Assembly: GCA_947629385.1 (NCBI GenBank)
Contig: CANRDO010000024.1
Span: forward strand, 1-46,614
Length of the DNA stretch: 46,614 nucleotides
Source: an uncultured Lachnospiraceae bacterium
GTDB lineage: Bacteria; Bacillota; Clostridia; Lachnospirales; Lachnospiraceae
Direction: 5' to 3'
Shown here: in pieces, positions 36,037 through 44,675 of the stretch
Numbering within the stretch: position 1 is the stretch's first letter
Layout: every line of letters starts with the position of its first letter
Made by a program: the position numbers and the translations under genes
Notes under the pieces: generated by a model
What the model saw: only the letters and a program-made list of their open reading frames with translations
The model's database searches: none
Told to the model about the DNA's origin: nothing

Positions 36037-36103
36037 ATCGTTCCTCCTCAGCTTTCAATCTCACATTTTCACCATCTGACAAACGAATGCCGATTCTTTT
36101 TTG

Positions 36104-36133
36104 AGTATATCAAATACACTCCCCTGCTTTCAA
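36104..36133 (-). promoter_or_regulatory. Promoter of the O-acetyltransferase gene
   Basis: Minus-strand TTGAAA (36133-36128), 18 nt and TATACT (36109-36104), within a near-perfect dyad GAGTGTAT-TTG-ATATACTC that could be an operator. The -35 starts one base from the end of the 158-bp repeat. Confidence 0.55.
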
Positions 36134-36134
36134 C

Positions 36135-36292
36135 TATATCTTGTTCTCTCATTCTGATCTTTACGGCTAAGATCAACACGGAACTGTTTTTCACAAAAAA
36201 GACACAGGCAAGCTCGCAGCCTCTGAGAGCGATAACATAAGTACCGTAATCAAATTTACATGCAAAGCACTACTTGTGTCGTTTATGTTTTA
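36135..36292. repeat. 158-bp dispersed repeat, copy 1
   Basis: About 90% identical over its length to 46434-46594, same orientation. The core GATCAACACGGAAC...GACACAGGCA...GCTCGCAGCCTCTGAGAGCG...TACTTGTGTCGTTTATGTTTTA is shared. One end coincides with the stop codon of the kinase gene (36290-36292) and the other with the -35 of the acetyltransferase promoter. It contains no credible gene. Confidence 0.8.
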
Positions 36293-38017
36293 TTTTGCAA
36301 CAGGGAAGACCACTGTAATTGTCGTGCCCTCCCCTTCTGCACTCTGCAGTTCTATTTTCGCGTTATGCAGGCGGGTCGCATGTTTGACGATAGACAAGCC
36401 CAGACCGGTACCGCCAAGCTCTTTAGACCGGCTCTTGTCTACCCGGTAGAAACGCTCGAAAATGCGCTCCCGATGCTCCGGCGAAATACCGATCCCCGTA
36501 TCAGCTACTGAAAGGCAAACGCCATCCGAAAGGCGTTTTACTGATACCTTTACGGTTCCGCCCTGCCGATTGTACTTGATCGCATTGTCCGTAAGGTTAT
36601 AAACGATGCTCTCAAGAAGCTGCGGAATGCCGTATACCACGGCGCTTTCGCCCTCCATGCTGGCGGAACCATCGGCGTTTTCACCCCGGTCGCTGACGGA
36701 GACATCGGTATTTTCGCCCTCAATACTGACGGAGACACCGGCGCTTTCCGCCTCGCGGGAAAGCGACGCCACCGTTCCGGCAGCCAGAGCATAAAGATCG
36801 ACGCGCTCCCGCTTCATATCTTCCGCACCCTCGTCCAGATGGGAAAGGCGGATAATATCTTCCACCAAAGCGATCATGCGGCCGGCCTCACCGCGAATCT
36901 GGGAGTAGAACCTCGCCGTATCCTCGGGGCGCACCATGCCGTTCTCCAAAAGCTCCGCACACCCCGCAATGGTATGCAGCGGCGTTTTGAGCTCATGGGA
37001 CACATTCGCCGTAAACTCCCGGCGCAGCTGTTCCGCCTGCTCTTTCTCCGTGACGTCAAGCAGGAGAAGTACGGCGCCGGAGACATTCCCGCTCTCTCTG
37101 ACCGGGTTCAGCGCAAGCTGATATTTCCCGCCGTTCAGGTCTATGATCTTTTCTGTCCGCGCACCGCTTTCTATCCCCGAAAGAAGCTCCGACAGTTCGA
37201 TGTTTCGATTGACCGATAAAATATATTTGCCGATGGAATTTCTGCCTGTCCCGAAAAGGGTACTCGCAGCTCGATTGATTCCCAAAATCACGCCCTTTGT
37301 ATTCAGAAGGAGGATGCCCTCGGCCATATTTTCTGTAACGGCTTCAAATTCCTCCTGCTTCTGCCGAAGTTCCTTTTCCTGTTTCCGGATCTGGTGTTGC
37401 TGGGCGTCGATCCGGCGAAGAAGCGGGGAAAGCTCATCGTATCCCTCGTTATTCAGCGGATCGTCCAGATTAATCTGATTTAAGGGCGCGGTAATGTTTT
37501 TGGAGAGACGATGCGCCAGCCAGAAGGAAATGCCGATGGCAATCACAATGATAATGAGGATGGGCTGCGTCATTCCAAGAAGCAGCGTCAGAAGTGTATG
37601 CTGTGCAACAGACAGCCGGACTACCGTTCCATCGGACAGCCTTTTCGCGCTGTAAAGTGTGCGTTCCATAAGCGTTGCAGAGTAGCGCGAGCTTTCTCCG
37701 TAGCCGGATTCCAGGGCCTCCCCGATTTCCTCGCGAGCAAGGTGATTTTCCATTTCGGAGGAATCCGCCTCACTGTCGTAAAGCACTTCACCGTCCGCAC
37801 TGATCCATGAGACACGGTATCCCTTTGGGGAAAGTCCTTCAAAATAGTCCGCGCCCACAGACTCGACGCCCTGCGCCGCCAGCTCGGTCTGCGTCTTTAA
37901 TTGATTCTGCTGGACATTTCCGAAATAATCATAGAGCACGCAGAGAAAAAGCGCCACGGATGCAAGGAAGACCGCGATCGCAACAAGACAGATGGATCTA
38001 AAAATTCGTTTTGTCAT
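36290..38017 (-). CDS. phoR: PhoR-like phosphate-responsive sensor histidine kinase
   Basis: A 575-residue membrane kinase. Membrane helices lie near 8-30 and 142-168 with an extracellular domain between. HAMP-like HRLSKNITAPLNQI is near 169-182, a PAS domain at about 222-325, and the H-box EFTANVSHELKTPLH has H341. N-box YNLTDNAIKYN near 473-483, DTGIGI near 506-511 and GGTGLGLSIVKH near 535-546. Three 11-residue repeats (about 427-459) are inserted between the dimerisation and ATPase domains, which is unusual. It overlaps the regulator gene by 4 bp and ends the pst-phoU cluster, so it senses phosphate starvation through the Pst transporter by family analogy. Confidence 0.9.
   Translation of the reverse strand: MTKRIFRSICLVAIAVFLASVALFLCVLYDYFGNVQQNQLKTQTELAAQGVESVGADYFEGLSPKGYRVSWISADGEVLYDSEADSSEMENHLAREEIGEALESGYGESSRYSATLMERTLYSAKRLSDGTVVRLSVAQHTLLTLLLGMTQPILIIIVIAIGISFWLAHRLSKNITAPLNQINLDDPLNNEGYDELSPLLRRIDAQQHQIRKQEKELRQKQEEFEAVTENMAEGILLLNTKGVILGINRAASTLFGTGRNSIGKYILSVNRNIELSELLSGIESGARTEKIIDLNGGKYQLALNPVRESGNVSGAVLLLLDVTEKEQAEQLRREFTANVSHELKTPLHTIAGCAELLENGMVRPEDTARFYSQIRGEAGRMIALVEDIIRLSHLDEGAEDMKRERVDLYALAAGTVASLSREAESAGVSVSIEGENTDVSVSDRGENADGSASMEGESAVVYGIPQLLESIVYNLTDNAIKYNRQGGTVKVSVKRLSDGVCLSVADTGIGISPEHRERIFERFYRVDKSRSKELGGTGLGLSIVKHATRLHNAKIELQSAEGEGTTITVVFPVAK
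36642..36740 (-). repeat. Three 33-bp tandem repeats inside the phoR-like gene
   Basis: Units at 36642-36674, 36675-36707 and 36708-36740 encode VSVSIEGENTD, VSVSDRGENAD and GSASMEGESAV; a partial fourth start follows at 36741. The repeat unit preserves the frame and lies in the loop before the N-box. Confidence 0.85.
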
Positions 38018-38682
38018 TTCACCGCCCCCAGCCGATAACCAACGCCCCGCACGGTTTCAATGCAATCGCCGCAGCGTCCTAGCTTTGTCCGCAGCGTACC
38101 GATATGAACGTCCACCGTTCGGGTTTCCCCTGTGTAAGAATCACCCCATACGCTCGCGAGAAGCTGGTCGCGTGTAAACACCCGACCGGGATTTTCCATA
38201 AACTTCCGGAGCAATTCGTATTCCTTAAAAGTAAACTCAGCCCGCGCCCCGTCCACTGTCACCATGTGCTGTGCCGTGTCCATCTGTATCCCGCAGTGCG
38301 ATAACACCTCATTTCGGGAAACAGGAGAAACGCGACGGAGCACCGCTTTTACACGGGACACCATCTCCATCATGCCGAAGGGCTTTGCAAGATAGTCGTC
38401 CGCACCGAGATCGAGCCCGATCACCTTGTCATATTCGGCTCCCTTTGCGGTAGCCATGATGACCGGCACCTGATTGCCGTCTGAGCGCAGCCATTTCAAA
38501 ATACTGATGCCGTCCTCGCCGGGGAGCATGATGTCGAGCAGCACCAGCTCCGGGGTATCCTCGCGCAACGCCTCCCAGAAGGACGCCCCGTCCGGAAAGC
38601 CCTTTGCTTCAAAGCCCGCGGCATTCAACGCATATATCATCAGATCACGGATTCCGTTGTCATCTTCTACACAGAAAATCAA
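38014..38682 (-). CDS. phoP: PhoP/PhoB-like response regulator of the phosphate regulon
   Basis: A 222-residue OmpR-family regulator. EDD near 5-7, D49 or so in LVLLDIMLPGEDG, K in DDYLAKPFGM, and a winged helix ending VRGVGYRLG. The best start is TTG at 38682, giving (M)IFCVEDDNGIRDLM, because AGGAAGG lies 8 nt before it and Clostridial homologues begin MIYCVEDD. The ATG at 38700 has no ribosome binding site. It sits between phoU and the kinase and is expected to bind the 11-bp repeats before pstS. Confidence 0.9.
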   Translation of the reverse strand: MIFCVEDDNGIRDLMIYALNAAGFEAKGFPDGASFWEALREDTPELVLLDIMLPGEDGISILKWLRSDGNQVPVIMATAKGAEYDKVIGLDLGADDYLAKPFGMMEMVSRVKAVLRRVSPVSRNEVLSHCGIQMDTAQHMVTVDGARAEFTFKEYELLRKFMENPGRVFTRDQLLASVWGDSYTGETRTVDVHIGTLRTKLGRCGDCIETVRGVGYRLGAVK

Positions 38683-38729
38683 GAGACTCACCTTCCTCAT
38701 GTGATATTGTACCATATTTCCGCGCTTTT

Positions 38730-39389
38730 TCAATCGGCCAGCGGCTGCGCGCCTTTCTCGCCGGTAACAGAAAACAACACCCATCCGGCAATATTCGTGG
38801 CATGGTCTCCGATGCGTTCAAAATACTTCGCCACCATCAAAAGGTCAAGGGCATATTCTCCCTCGGTGGGATTTTGCGCGATCAGGGAGATCAGGCTGCT
38901 CTTGATGTCAATGAAGTAATCGTCTACTATGTCATCAGAGGCAATGACCGCTTCGGCTATGGAAGTATCCTGCTTCACATAGGCGTCCACGCTGTCTGTT
39001 ACCATCTTGATGGTCGCCTTTGCCATCTCCCGGATCTTGATATGCTCGGGCAGCGTTCTGTCATTCAAAAACGGCAGGATTTCCGCAATGTCCTCCGCCT
39101 GATCTCCGATTCGTTCCATATCCGTTATCATTTTCAGGGCGGCCGATATCTGCCGCAGATCCCCCGCTACCGGCTGTTGCTGGAGCAGCAGGCGCAGACA
39201 CATAGCTTCAATCTGCCGTTCCTTTTCGTCGATCTCATGGTCGAGCGGTGCGATCTTCGCTGCAAGCGCGTCGTCCTTCTGAATGAGGGCAGAAACCGCC
39301 AGAGAGATCACTTCTTCGCACAGCGCCCCCATCTTGATCAGCTCCTGTCCCAAGGTATTAAGCTGCTCGTCAAACCGTGTCCTCATCAT
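38730..39389 (-). CDS. phoU: Phosphate transport regulator PhoU
   Basis: A 219-residue all-helical protein made of two three-helix repeats. Each ends in a metal-binding motif: [16 protein letters not shown] near 109-124 and [18 protein letters not shown] near 191-208. PhoU links the Pst transporter to the PhoR kinase and keeps the regulon off when phosphate is plentiful. GGGAGG precedes the ATG. It overlaps pstB by 4 bp. Confidence 0.95.
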   Translation of the reverse strand: MMRTRFDEQLNTLGQELIKMGALCEEVISLAVSALIQKDDALAAKIAPLDHEIDEKERQIEAMCLRLLLQQQPVAGDLRQISAALKMITDMERIGDQAEDIAEILPFLNDRTLPEHIKIREMAKATIKMVTDSVDAYVKQDTSIAEAVIASDDIVDDYFIDIKSSLISLIAQNPTEGEYALDLLMVAKYFERIGDHATNIAGWVLFSVTGEKGAQPLAD

Positions 39390-40141
39390 CCAAACCTCCC
39401 TGTGATATAATCCTCGGTACGCTTATCTTCGGGCTTCGAGAACATTTTTTCCGTATCCCCGTACTCTACCAATTCACCGAGAAGGAAAAACGCCGTCCGG
39501 TCTGAAATACGTACCGCCTGCTGCATATTGTGGGTGACAATGATGATCGTATATTTTTCTTTCAGCGTCATTGCCAGCTCTTCGATTTTTGAGGTCGAGA
39601 TCGGATCGAGCGCTGAGGTCGGCTCGTCCATCAAAAGGACCTCCGGCTCCACAGCCAGCGCGCGGGCGAAACAAAGCCGCTGCTGCTGTCCGCCGGAAAG
39701 CCCCAGCGCGTTCTTTTTTAGCCTGTCTTTTACTTCGTCCCAGATGGCCGCGTCCCGCAAAGACCGCTCTACAATATCGTCCAGCCTTGCCTTGGCGCGG
39801 ATTCCATGCGTGCGAGGCCCATAGGCAATATTGTCATAGACCGACATCGGAAACGGATTTGGTTTCTGAAATACCATACCGATCTCTTTGCGCAGTATGT
39901 TGACGTCGACGCCGGGAGCGAAAATATCATTTCCCTTGTAGGAAACTTCTCCCATTATCTTCACTCCTGGGATCAGGTCGTTCATGCGGTCCAGCGTTTT
40001 CAAAAAGGTGGATTTCCCGCAGCCGGACGGCCCGATCAGCGCCGTGATCGTCTTTTCGGGGATATTCAGATTGACGTGATGGAGCGCCTGCGCGCTGCCA
40101 TACCAGAGGTTCAAGTCCCGGACAGTTATTATATCATTCAA
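39386..40141 (-). CDS. pstB: Phosphate ABC transporter ATP-binding protein
   Basis: A 251-residue ATPase with Walker [21 protein letters not shown], signature [16 protein letters not shown] and Walker [14 protein letters not shown]. The RMNDL extension after Walker A and [14 protein letters not shown] are specific to PstB. It overlaps pstA at its start and phoU at its end by 4 bp each. Confidence 0.97.
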   Translation of the reverse strand: MNDIITVRDLNLWYGSAQALHHVNLNIPEKTITALIGPSGCGKSTFLKTLDRMNDLIPGVKIMGEVSYKGNDIFAPGVDVNILRKEIGMVFQKPNPFPMSVYDNIAYGPRTHGIRAKARLDDIVERSLRDAAIWDEVKDRLKKNALGLSGGQQQRLCFARALAVEPEVLLMDEPTSALDPISTSKIEELAMTLKEKYTIIIVTHNMQQAVRISDRTAFFLLGELVEYGDTEKMFSKPEDKRTEDYITGRFG

Positions 40142-41007
40142 AGTTTCCGCCTCCTTTTAAACCAGCGCCCTGCAAGCATGGCGAGGAGATTTACCAAAAG
40201 CGTGAGTATCATCAAAATAGCTGCGATCGCAAAGGCCACGCCAAATTCGCCCTGCTCCTTCGCATAGACATAAAGGGAGACGGTCAGCGTTGCCCCGGCG
40301 CTTCCAAGCCCTTCCAAAAATCCGTTTAACGCATGGGCAAATCCCGCCGTAAACAGAAGTGCCGCCGATTCTCCTAAAATACGCCCCACAGACAGAATAC
40401 AACCCGTGATGACGCCATCGATGCAGCCGGGCAGAACGACCGTGCGTATCACACGCCATTTTCCGGCCCCAAGTCCGAAGGCTCCCTCCCGGTAAGACTG
40501 CGGCACCGTCTTCAGACTTTCCTGTGTGGTGCGCATCACAGTCGGCAGGTTCATGATCACAAGCGTCAATGCTCCCGCCAGAAGGGAGGTCTGCATATTC
40601 AGGAACTGGCAGAAGAACAGCATCCCTACCAGGCCGTAAATAATGGACGGAATCCCGGAAAGCGTCTCAGCAGCGTATTCGATCACCGCGACGATCCGCT
40701 TATTTTGGGCGTATTCCGTGAGATAGACCGCTGCTCCCACGCCGAGCGGCAGCACAAAAACAAGTGTCGCGACGATCATATAAACCGTATTCAAAATGTC
40801 CGGCAGGATGCCGATCGTCCTGGAAAGATAACTCGGCTCTGTGGACAGCAGTTCCCATGAAAGATTCGGGATGCCCTTCGCGAGTATGTAAACCATAAGG
40901 AACAGCACGAGGGCGCAGGTGAAAGCCGCGCTGATCCCGCATAAGGCCTGCAGCAGCACAATCTTGATTTTTCGTTTTGCGTTTATTTTACTGTTCACAG
41001 TTTTCAT
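40138..41007 (-). CDS. pstA: Phosphate ABC transporter permease PstA
   Basis: A 289-residue permease with six membrane helices and the PstA-type blocks [29 protein letters not shown], and [30 protein letters not shown], which contacts PstB. The ATG at 41007 overlaps the pstC stop as TGATG; a GTG one codon earlier is also possible. It forms the channel together with PstC. Confidence 0.95.
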   Translation of the reverse strand: MKTVNSKINAKRKIKIVLLQALCGISAAFTCALVLFLMVYILAKGIPNLSWELLSTEPSYLSRTIGILPDILNTVYMIVATLVFVLPLGVGAAVYLTEYAQNKRIVAVIEYAAETLSGIPSIIYGLVGMLFFCQFLNMQTSLLAGALTLVIMNLPTVMRTTQESLKTVPQSYREGAFGLGAGKWRVIRTVVLPGCIDGVITGCILSVGRILGESAALLFTAGFAHALNGFLEGLGSAGATLTVSLYVYAKEQGEFGVAFAIAAILMILTLLVNLLAMLAGRWFKRRRKL

Positions 41008-41870
41008 CACTCCTTACTGCGCTTCAAAAAGAAATTCAGAGCCGCATTGATCAGCATAATGAACAGGAACAGTACAAGAGCGATGGAGAAAAGCGCCTGC
41101 CTCTGCAATCCGCTGGAATAGGACATTTCGCTTGCCACCGCCGTCGTCAGGAAGCGGACGCTTCCGAAAAGCTCCGGCAGATTCGGCGCATTGCCGGATA
41201 CCATCATGACAGCCATCGCTTCTCCAATCGCCCGGCCGACCCCCAGCACCACCGCTGCGGCGATCCCGCTTTTCGCCGCCGGAACCGAGACTTTAAAATA
41301 CGTTTCCACCGGTGTCGCGCCGAGGGCGAGCGACGCGTCCTCATATTCCTTTGGCACAGCCTCCAAAGCTGTGATCGACACATTGATGATCGAGGGCAGG
41401 ATCATGATCGCCAACACAATGATCGCCGCAAAAAGGCTCGCTCCGTCCGGGATATGGAACAGTCCGCGGATGCCTGGGACAAGCACCATCATCCCCACAA
41501 GACCATAGACCACAGATGGGATGCCCGCCAACAAACTGACCGCTCCCGATACAAGCGTCCTGATCTTTGCAGGGGCAAGCTTTGCCAGATAAACCGAGGT
41601 CAAAAATCCGATCGGTACGCCGACCAGAATCGCTCCCGCCGTGCCGTAGACGCTTGTCAGAATAAATGGCAGTATCCCGTAGGACGGTTCACTTGCGGTA
41701 GATGCCCACTTTGGGTTAAAGAGAAAATCCCGAAGCCCAATCTTACGGATTGCCGGAATTCCCGCGACAACCAGATAAAGCGTGATCAGCAACACACATC
41801 CGACCGTGATCAGTCCTAGGATCAGAAAGATACCGTGAATAAAATTCTCAAATGCATTTTGCTTTTTCAT
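41007..41870 (-). CDS. pstC: Phosphate ABC transporter permease PstC
   Basis: A 287-residue permease with six membrane helices. LAGIPSVVYGLVGMMVLVP is near 110, and ALEAVPKEYEDASLALGATPVETYFKVSVP near 165-195 is the ATPase-contact loop. It follows pstS by 20 bp and is coupled to pstA by stop-start overlap. Confidence 0.95.
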   Translation of the reverse strand: MKKQNAFENFIHGIFLILGLITVGCVLLITLYLVVAGIPAIRKIGLRDFLFNPKWASTASEPSYGILPFILTSVYGTAGAILVGVPIGFLTSVYLAKLAPAKIRTLVSGAVSLLAGIPSVVYGLVGMMVLVPGIRGLFHIPDGASLFAAIIVLAIMILPSIINVSITALEAVPKEYEDASLALGATPVETYFKVSVPAAKSGIAAAVVLGVGRAIGEAMAVMMVSGNAPNLPELFGSVRFLTTAVASEMSYSSGLQRQALFSIALVLFLFIMLINAALNFFLKRSKE

Positions 41871-41890
41871 TCCTGCACTCCCGCTTTATC

Positions 41891-42700
41891 TTATTTTACA
41901 GGCACCGCGCCCGCCTGCGAGATGTACGGGGCCGCTTCGTCTGAGGTCACAAAGTCAAAGAATTTCTGCGCCGCATCGGAAAGCTTTGCGCCATCCTTCG
42001 TTACCAACACGAACGGACGTTGAATGACGTAGCTGCCGTCCTTGACGGTCTCTTCGCTGGGCGAAACACCGCCTACAGAAAGAGCCTTTACCTGATCGCT
42101 GACAGCGGCGAGAGAAGCATAGCCGATTGCATCCGGGTTTTGGGAAACGGTGGTGATCACATCGCCGGTCGAGGTAAGCTCCTGACGGTACTTGCAGGCG
42201 TCCTCCGTGCCTGTAATGGATTCAAAACCGTCTCTGGTTCCACTGCCTGCCTCGCGCCCGATCACAACGATTTCGGCGTCATTTCCACCGAGTTCTGACC
42301 AGTTCGTGATTTCCCCCGTATAGATCTTTGCGATCGTCTCTACATCGAGATCGCCCACTTCATTTTTCGGGTTCACGATCACGGCAATTCCGTCATTAGC
42401 AAGCACCGTCTCTGTGAGGCCGTCCGCCTTCTCTTCCTCCTTCAGGCTGCGGCTGGATAGACCGATGTCACAGCGCCCTTCTTTGGCCGCCTGAATCCCG
42501 GAGCCGGAACCTGTGGGATTGTAAGTAAATGTCATACCACTGTACTTTTCCTGAAACGCTTCTCCCAGAACGCCGATCACTTCCTCCATCGAAGTGGAGC
42601 CGTCGGTGGAAACCGTTCCTCCCTTTTGCTTCGACGAACAGCCTGCAAGCGCCGATACCGCCAGAACAGCGGAGAGGACTAATGTCATAAATTTCTTCAT
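41891..42700 (-). CDS. pstS: Phosphate-binding lipoprotein PstS
   Basis: A 269-residue lipoprotein. The signal peptide ends in lipobox LAGC near residue 21, so it is anchored outside the membrane. Phosphate-binding loops: DGSTSMEEVI near 33-42, GSGSGIQAAKEGRCDIGLSSRSL near 64-86, and GREAGSGTRDGFE near 148-160. It delivers phosphate to PstCA and is the first gene of a seven-gene cluster with phoU and the two-component pair. Two 11-bp repeats lie 80 bp upstream of its start. Confidence 0.97.
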   Translation of the reverse strand: MKKFMTLVLSAVLAVSALAGCSSKQKGGTVSTDGSTSMEEVIGVLGEAFQEKYSGMTFTYNPTGSGSGIQAAKEGRCDIGLSSRSLKEEEKADGLTETVLANDGIAVIVNPKNEVGDLDVETIAKIYTGEITNWSELGGNDAEIVVIGREAGSGTRDGFESITGTEDACKYRQELTSTGDVITTVSQNPDAIGYASLAAVSDQVKALSVGGVSPSEETVKDGSYVIQRPFVLVTKDGAKLSDAAQKFFDFVTSDEAAPYISQAGAVPVK

Positions 42701-42779
42701 CTTTAAATTCTCCTTTGCTTTTATTTTCCTTTCGTGTACAGCTATATGTTAATCCCGCAAAATCAAATCCGTTATCACG

Positions 42780-42801
42780 CTAATGTAAAAAGGATGTAAA
42801 A
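42780..42801 (-). promoter_or_regulatory. Pho-box-like pair of 11-bp repeats upstream of pstS
   Basis: Minus strand TTTTACATCCT followed directly by TTTTACATTAG. The 11-bp spacing and the TTTACA core resemble PhoP/PhoB boxes (TTAACA- or TGTCA-type direct repeats). A response regulator gene of the right family is at the end of the same operon. Confidence 0.65.
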
Positions 42802-42804
42802 GAC

Positions 42805-42848
42805 AAAAAAACCCTTGTTCCCTGCCCATAAGGACAAAAAACAAGGGG
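42805..42848 (-). terminator. Terminator upstream of the pst promoter
   Basis: Minus-strand CCCTTGTT pairs with AACAAGGG across a loop of about 20 nt and is followed by TTTTTTT. It insulates the pst operon from the 81-aa gene upstream. Confidence 0.8.
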
Positions 42849-42851
42849 AAA

Positions 42852-42905
42852 AGGCGCTACTTGCGTCGTTTATATTCAACTGTTTCATATTCACTTTTGC
42901 CAACG
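42852..42905 (-). other. 17-codon minus-strand frame related to the end of the dispersed repeat
   Basis: ATG at 42905 opens MAVGKSEYETVEYKRRK followed by TAG. The same peptide tail, KSEYGTVKHKRHK-stop, is encoded next to the 46.4-kb repeat (46614-46570) with only in-frame substitutions. No ribosome binding site is clear, so I do not call it a gene. Confidence 0.35.
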
Positions 42906-42928
42906 GCCATATCTAATCAAGGACAAAA

Positions 42929-43174
42929 TTACGCTGTCTTCCGCACCCATGTGCAGAAATAGTCGAGCAGCAGCATTTCGTCCTCCCGCCTCCGGGCATA
43001 GATTTCATACTCTTCCGCCCTCTCGCCAAGCAATGCGGAAAGCCCTCTGGTCCGCGTGGATTGCTCGGTCAGATCTATCTTCTCCCCGTTTGGAGACTCA
43101 ATCCATACCTGCCCGCAGCAACGGTTGAGCATTTCGTTAAACGCCGCCAATTCTCTCATTGATCTGATCTTCAT
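42929..43174 (-). CDS. Conserved small hypothetical protein (81 aa)
   Basis: An 81-residue soluble protein, MKIRSMRELAAFNEMLNRCCGQV... ending DEMLLLDYFCTWVRKTA. Similar short proteins are widespread in Lachnospiraceae and are sometimes mislabelled as polyA polymerase; no catalytic motif of that enzyme is present. GAAAGAAGGGAT precedes the ATG. It has a terminator downstream and is divergent from the AraC gene. Function unknown. Confidence 0.7.
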   Translation of the reverse strand: MKIRSMRELAAFNEMLNRCCGQVWIESPNGEKIDLTEQSTRTRGLSALLGERAEEYEIYARRREDEMLLLDYFCTWVRKTA

Positions 43175-43200
43175 TCTGATCCCTTCTTTCTAAGATTGAG

Positions 43201-43280
43201 TGGTCATGTCTGTTTTCTTGTGCTATAATAATATCGCATAATCAAACTTTACAAAATAATAATTCAGCCATATTTTGTAA
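43201..43280 (+). promoter_or_regulatory. araC-type gene promoter and dyad operator
   Basis: TGGTCA (43201-43206), 17 nt and TATAAT (43224-43229). Downstream, TTACAAAATA (43249-43258) and TATTTTGTAA (43271-43280) form a perfect 10-bp inverted repeat with a 12-bp spacer, placed for autoregulation and for control of the divergent 81-aa gene. Confidence 0.5.
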
Positions 43281-43313
43281 TTATACAGACAAATACAGAA
43301 GGGAAATGGCGAT

Positions 43314-44225
43314 ATGATTATAAATCAGCTCACACTCAGTGACAATCTGCAGGAAATGCCGGTCAATAAGGGAAATGCGTTTCCCCTGTCCACCCATTAT
43401 GTCGATCTGGGAAAATGGCGTACCTCCGCGGTTCCGTGGCACTGGCACAGCGAACCGGAATTTCTGTATCTGATCCGCGGAAGCCTGAAGGTTCTCACCG
43501 CGCATCAGGAGTACACACTGTCAGAGGGCGAGGGCTGTTTCGTGAACCACAACGTCCTGCACCGCATGGCCCGACTCCCCAAAACACAGGCGGTCTTCCT
43601 CGCACAGCTCTGGGACATATCGCTGCTCGGCGGCGCGCGCGGCAGCATCTTTGAACAGAAATACCTGAATCCCGTCCTGGAAAGCACGGAAGTGGAAGTG
43701 CTGCCCTTCCTGCTGCAAAACGCGAATCAGCGTAAAATCCTGGAACATATCCGAACCTCCTGCGACGCGGTCGACTCCGAAGAAGACGGCTATGAGATGA
43801 TCGCCCGGAACGAGTTGTCGTCAGCGTGGCTTTTGATGATGAAGGAAATCCCCCAGGAAGCAAGGCAGAGCCAAAACAGCGAAAATCCCGCGGAATCGCG
43901 CGTCAAAAAGATGATGCTGTATATTCAGGAACACTATCAGGAAAAGCTGTCTCTGGAAGAGATCGCCGCCGCCGCGAACATCAGCACCCGGGAATGCCTG
44001 CGCAATTTCCGGCAATGTCTGCATACCACTCCGTTTGGCTATCTCATCGATCATCGCCTGAACGTCGCGGCTGACAGCCTGCTGACTTCCGGGCTCCCGG
44101 TGACGGAGATCGCGATGAACTGCGGCTTCTCCTCCGGCAGTTACTTCACAAAACTGTTCCGGGAAAAGTTTCAAATCACCCCGCTGGAATACCGCAAGGC
44201 AAAAGATCGGCAATCTGTCCGCTAA
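43314..44225 (+). CDS. AraC-family regulator with N-terminal cupin sensor
   Basis: A 303-residue regulator. The N-terminal half is a cupin-like ligand-binding barrel: PWHWHSEPEFLYLIRGSLKVL near 40-60 and EGEGCFVNHNVLHRM near 72-86. The C-terminal part (about 205-300) has two helix-turn-helix units: SLEEIAAAANISTRECLRNFRQ and VTEIAMNCGFSSGSYFTKLFREKFQITPLEYR. This architecture is common for sugar-responsive regulators. AGAAGGGA precedes the ATG. No obvious target lies downstream; the 81-aa gene is divergent. Confidence 0.92.
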   Translation: MIINQLTLSDNLQEMPVNKGNAFPLSTHYVDLGKWRTSAVPWHWHSEPEFLYLIRGSLKVLTAHQEYTLSEGEGCFVNHNVLHRMARLPKTQAVFLAQLWDISLLGGARGSIFEQKYLNPVLESTEVEVLPFLLQNANQRKILEHIRTSCDAVDSEEDGYEMIARNELSSAWLLMMKEIPQEARQSQNSENPAESRVKKMMLYIQEHYQEKLSLEEIAAAANISTRECLRNFRQCLHTTPFGYLIDHRLNVAADSLLTSGLPVTEIAMNCGFSSGSYFTKLFREKFQITPLEYRKAKDRQSVR

Positions 44226-44274
44226 GCCGGACTTAGCGATCCAATCCTTCGAGAAAATTAGAACTTGCTGCTGC

Positions 44275-44298
44275 AAAAGGGGTGCTTACCGCACCCCT
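44275..44298 (-). terminator. Terminator after the TipAS remnant
   Basis: Minus-strand AGGGGTGC-GGTAA-GCACCCCT, a perfect 8-bp stem, followed by TTTT. On the plus strand there is no T tract, though a 7-bp hairpin CGCTAAG/CTTAGCG spans the araC-type stop codon at 44220-44238. Confidence 0.65.
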
Positions 44299-44303
44299 CG
44301 CTC

Positions 44304-44627
44304 CTATTTATAAAACGCCTCAATCGCCTCTGTAAAAAATTCCGCGGCTCCTTCCCCGTACTTTTCATCAATTTTTGATTTTACCATCGAAGCCTGATAG
44401 GAATGCGCGACGGAGAGCATCATTCCCCGCTCCTCTTCCATCTGGCTGAACTGCTTCATCACGAATCCATATTCGGCAACAAGCTCCTTTACCTCGAAGG
44501 AATCCACGGGACAGCCAATTTTTTTGATCAGTTTTTCTAAAATTGCTTCTATCCGTTTCACATAGCTATCTGCAACTTCTTTGCTGACAGGATTTTTCGC
44601 GACCCTTAAAGTTGGGCTTTTGCTGTT
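44304..44627 (-). pseudogene. 5'-truncated MerR-family regulator, TipAS-like effector domain only
   Basis: The minus-strand frame is open from a TAA at 44630-44628 and reads ...NPVSKEVADSYVKRIEAILE... to DEKYGEGAAEFFTEAIEAFYK. The SFEVKELVAEYG and KYGEGAAEFFTEAI blocks are the end of TipAS-type antibiotic-recognition domains of MerR regulators. The DNA-binding N-terminus is absent. The first in-frame start is GTG at 44561 without a ribosome binding site, so I treat it as a remnant; an 85-aa product is the alternative. Confidence 0.6.
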
Positions 44628-44675
44628 TTATAAAATTGGGAACACGAAGATTTTAGTTATACAACCGGAATTTAC

